This document shows, piece by piece, positions 5,369 through 6,518 of a stretch of DNA of 6,518 bases. A model generated the notes under the pieces. The model saw nothing but the letters and a program-made list of their open reading frames with translations. It searched no databases and was not told the origin of the DNA. Within the stretch, counting starts at the first letter, position 1. Every line of letters starts with the position of its first letter. The stretch spans positions 1 through 6,518 of the forward strand of contig MFXA01000042.1 of NCBI GenBank assembly GCA_001787455.1. Direction: 5' to 3'. Both the position numbers and the translations under genes were made by a program. Source of the stretch: Candidatus Peregrinibacteria bacterium RIFCSPLOWO2_01_FULL_39_12 (GTDB taxonomy: Bacteria > Patescibacteriota > Gracilibacteria > UBA1369 > LOWO2-01-FULL-3).

Positions 5369-6518
5369 ATGACAACTTCTGTGGAGAAACAAATAGTGGA
5401 TCTGATTAAAAGAAGTAATAGAATACTTGTTTTGCCGTCCTCTCCGCCGGACGGTGATTCAATCGGCAGTGCAATAGCTCTTTATATAGCGCTAAAAAAA
5501 CTTCAAAAAGAAGTTACTGTAATTTGCGGCGATCCCGTCCCTGACGTTTTTGACTTTTTACCGAATGTTAAAATGGTGGGGAATAAATTGGTCTCTTCAA
5601 GCGACTTTATTATCACTCTGGATTGTAAAAGAGTTAAAACGGATAAAATAAAAAATTTTATTGAAGATGATAAAGTGAATATCGTAATCACTCCGAAGGA
5701 AGGAAATTTTTCGGAAAACGACATTTCTTTTACAAAAGGAAAAATTGACTATGACTTGATAATTACAACGGATTGCGCGGAGCTGAACCAATTAAGAGGC
5801 ATTTATGAAAATAACATTGAGCTGTTTCATCAGCTTCCGATTTTGAATATTGACCACCACATTTCAAATACGCATTTCGGGAAGATAAATTATGTGGATA
5901 TTATGGCTTCATCCGCGACAGAATTGATTCTCCCCATATTGGAGGAGCTGACAAAAAGTGAGGGGATAGATTTAATAGATGAAGATATTGCTACGCTTCT
6001 TTTGACGGGAATCATCACCGACACGGGAAGTTTTCAAAATGCAAACACAACTCCTCGCGCATTTGAGCGCGCATCGCGTCTTATTGCGTATGGGGCGCGC
6101 CAGCAGGAAATTATCCAATATGTGTACAAAACAAAGCAACTTAGCCAGTTGAAACTTTGGGGCAGAGTTCTTTCCAAAATTCAAACTGATGAAAAGCATC
6201 ACATTGTTTGGTCGGTTGTCAGTCAGCAGGATTTTAGGGATACGGGAAGTTTGGAAGAAGAAACAGGCGACATTATTGATGAGTTGATGACAAATGCTCC
6301 CGGAGCGGAAATTGTAATTTTAATGAAAGAAAAAAAAGAGGGAGGAATTTCCGTAAGTATCCGTACGACAACGCCAACAGTTGATGCCGCAAAAATTGCC
6401 GAGGGATTTGGCGGAGGAGGGCACACTCAGGCTGCGGGTTTTAGAATGGAAGGCGTGCCTTTAATGGACGCGGAATACAAAGTCATAAATGTTGTAAGAC
6501 AGTACCAGGCAAAAAGAC
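5369..6518 (+). CDS. NrnA-like DHH/DHHA1 family phosphoesterase, 3' end cut by the window edge
   Basis: Related to NrnA-type enzymes, which degrade short oligonucleotides and can dephosphorylate pAp; cytoplasmic and metal dependent. About 383 codons are visible with no stop. Motif I is PPDGDSIGSA (26-35, D28 and D30). The His that normally sits four residues before the first Asp in NrnA (HxxPDGD) is Ser24 here. DHH is at 162-164 in NIDHHISNT, motif IV is GIITDTGSF (Asp218) followed by NTTP, and the DHHA1 signature is GGGGHTQAAGF (348-358). Between motif I and DHH there is an extra segment of about 50 residues, with two similar strands, DFIITLDC (Asp85) and DLIITTDC (Asp135), where typical NrnA has one. 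This explains a length above the usual 310-340 residues. ATG 5369 is chosen because it lies about 18 nt from the predicted transcription start; no Shine-Dalgarno site is visible. Family membership is firm, the exact substrate is not. Confidence 0.9.
   Translation, partial: MTTSVEKQIVDLIKRSNRILVLPSSPPDGDSIGSAIALYIALKKLQKEVTVICGDPVPDVFDFLPNVKMVGNKLVSSSDFIITLDCKRVKTDKIKNFIEDDKVNIVITPKEGNFSENDISFTKGKIDYDLIITTDCAELNQLRGIYENNIELFHQLPILNIDHHISNTHFGKINYVDIMASSATELILPILEELTKSEGIDLIDEDIATLLLTGIITDTGSFQNANTTPRAFERASRLIAYGARQQEIIQYVYKTKQLSQLKLWGRVLSKIQTDEKHHIVWSVVSQQDFRDTGSLEEETGDIIDELMTNAPGAEIVILMKEKKEGGISVSIRTTTPTVDAAKIAEGFGGGGHTQAAGFRMEGVPLMDAEYKVINVVRQYQAKR

Overview
The window comes from an AT-rich bacterial genome (roughly mid-30s % GC by eye). 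The small compact genes, the tight operon, the SLH protein style (two cysteines in an 'NCF-DV ... WYAPYICYAK' repeat) and the insertion-bearing DHH phosphoesterase suggest a Candidate Phyla Radiation/Patescibacteria genome, possibly Peregrinibacteria-like. This placement comes from family resemblance only. TGA is used as an ordinary stop and no reading frame contains an internal TGA, so the UGA=Gly code of Gracilibacteria/Absconditabacteria does not apply.

Layout: positions 1-773 carry the 5' part of a minus-strand gene of unknown function that runs off the left edge (257 codons visible). A 147-nt divergent intergenic region (774-920) follows. It holds a sigma70-like promoter for the minus-strand gene, an extended -10 promoter that would start transcription almost exactly at the miaA ATG, and a perfect 10-bp dyad lying across the -35 of that promoter. 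A plus-strand operon then runs 921-5268: miaA (tRNA i6A37 prenyltransferase), mazG (single-domain NTP pyrophosphohydrolase, ATGA overlap with miaA), recJ (ssDNA 5'-3' exonuclease, 11-nt gap) and a secreted three-SLH-repeat protein with a duplicated N-terminal domain (9-nt gap). A 100-nt spacer holds a near-consensus promoter (TTGACA, 17 nt, TAGAAT). It drives an NrnA-like DHH/DHHA1 phosphoesterase that runs off the right edge at 6518.

Together the operon covers tRNA modification, nucleotide-pool sanitation and DNA repair, with one exported surface protein at its end; the next transcription unit adds a small-oligonucleotide/pAp-type phosphoesterase. No RNA genes, CRISPR arrays, insertion sequences or convincing intrinsic terminators were seen. 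No stretch over 300 bases lacks a gene. The window looks mostly like housekeeping DNA. The least explained parts are the unknown minus-strand gene, the promoter architecture between it and miaA, the apparent lack of Shine-Dalgarno sites, and the unusual DHH enzyme.
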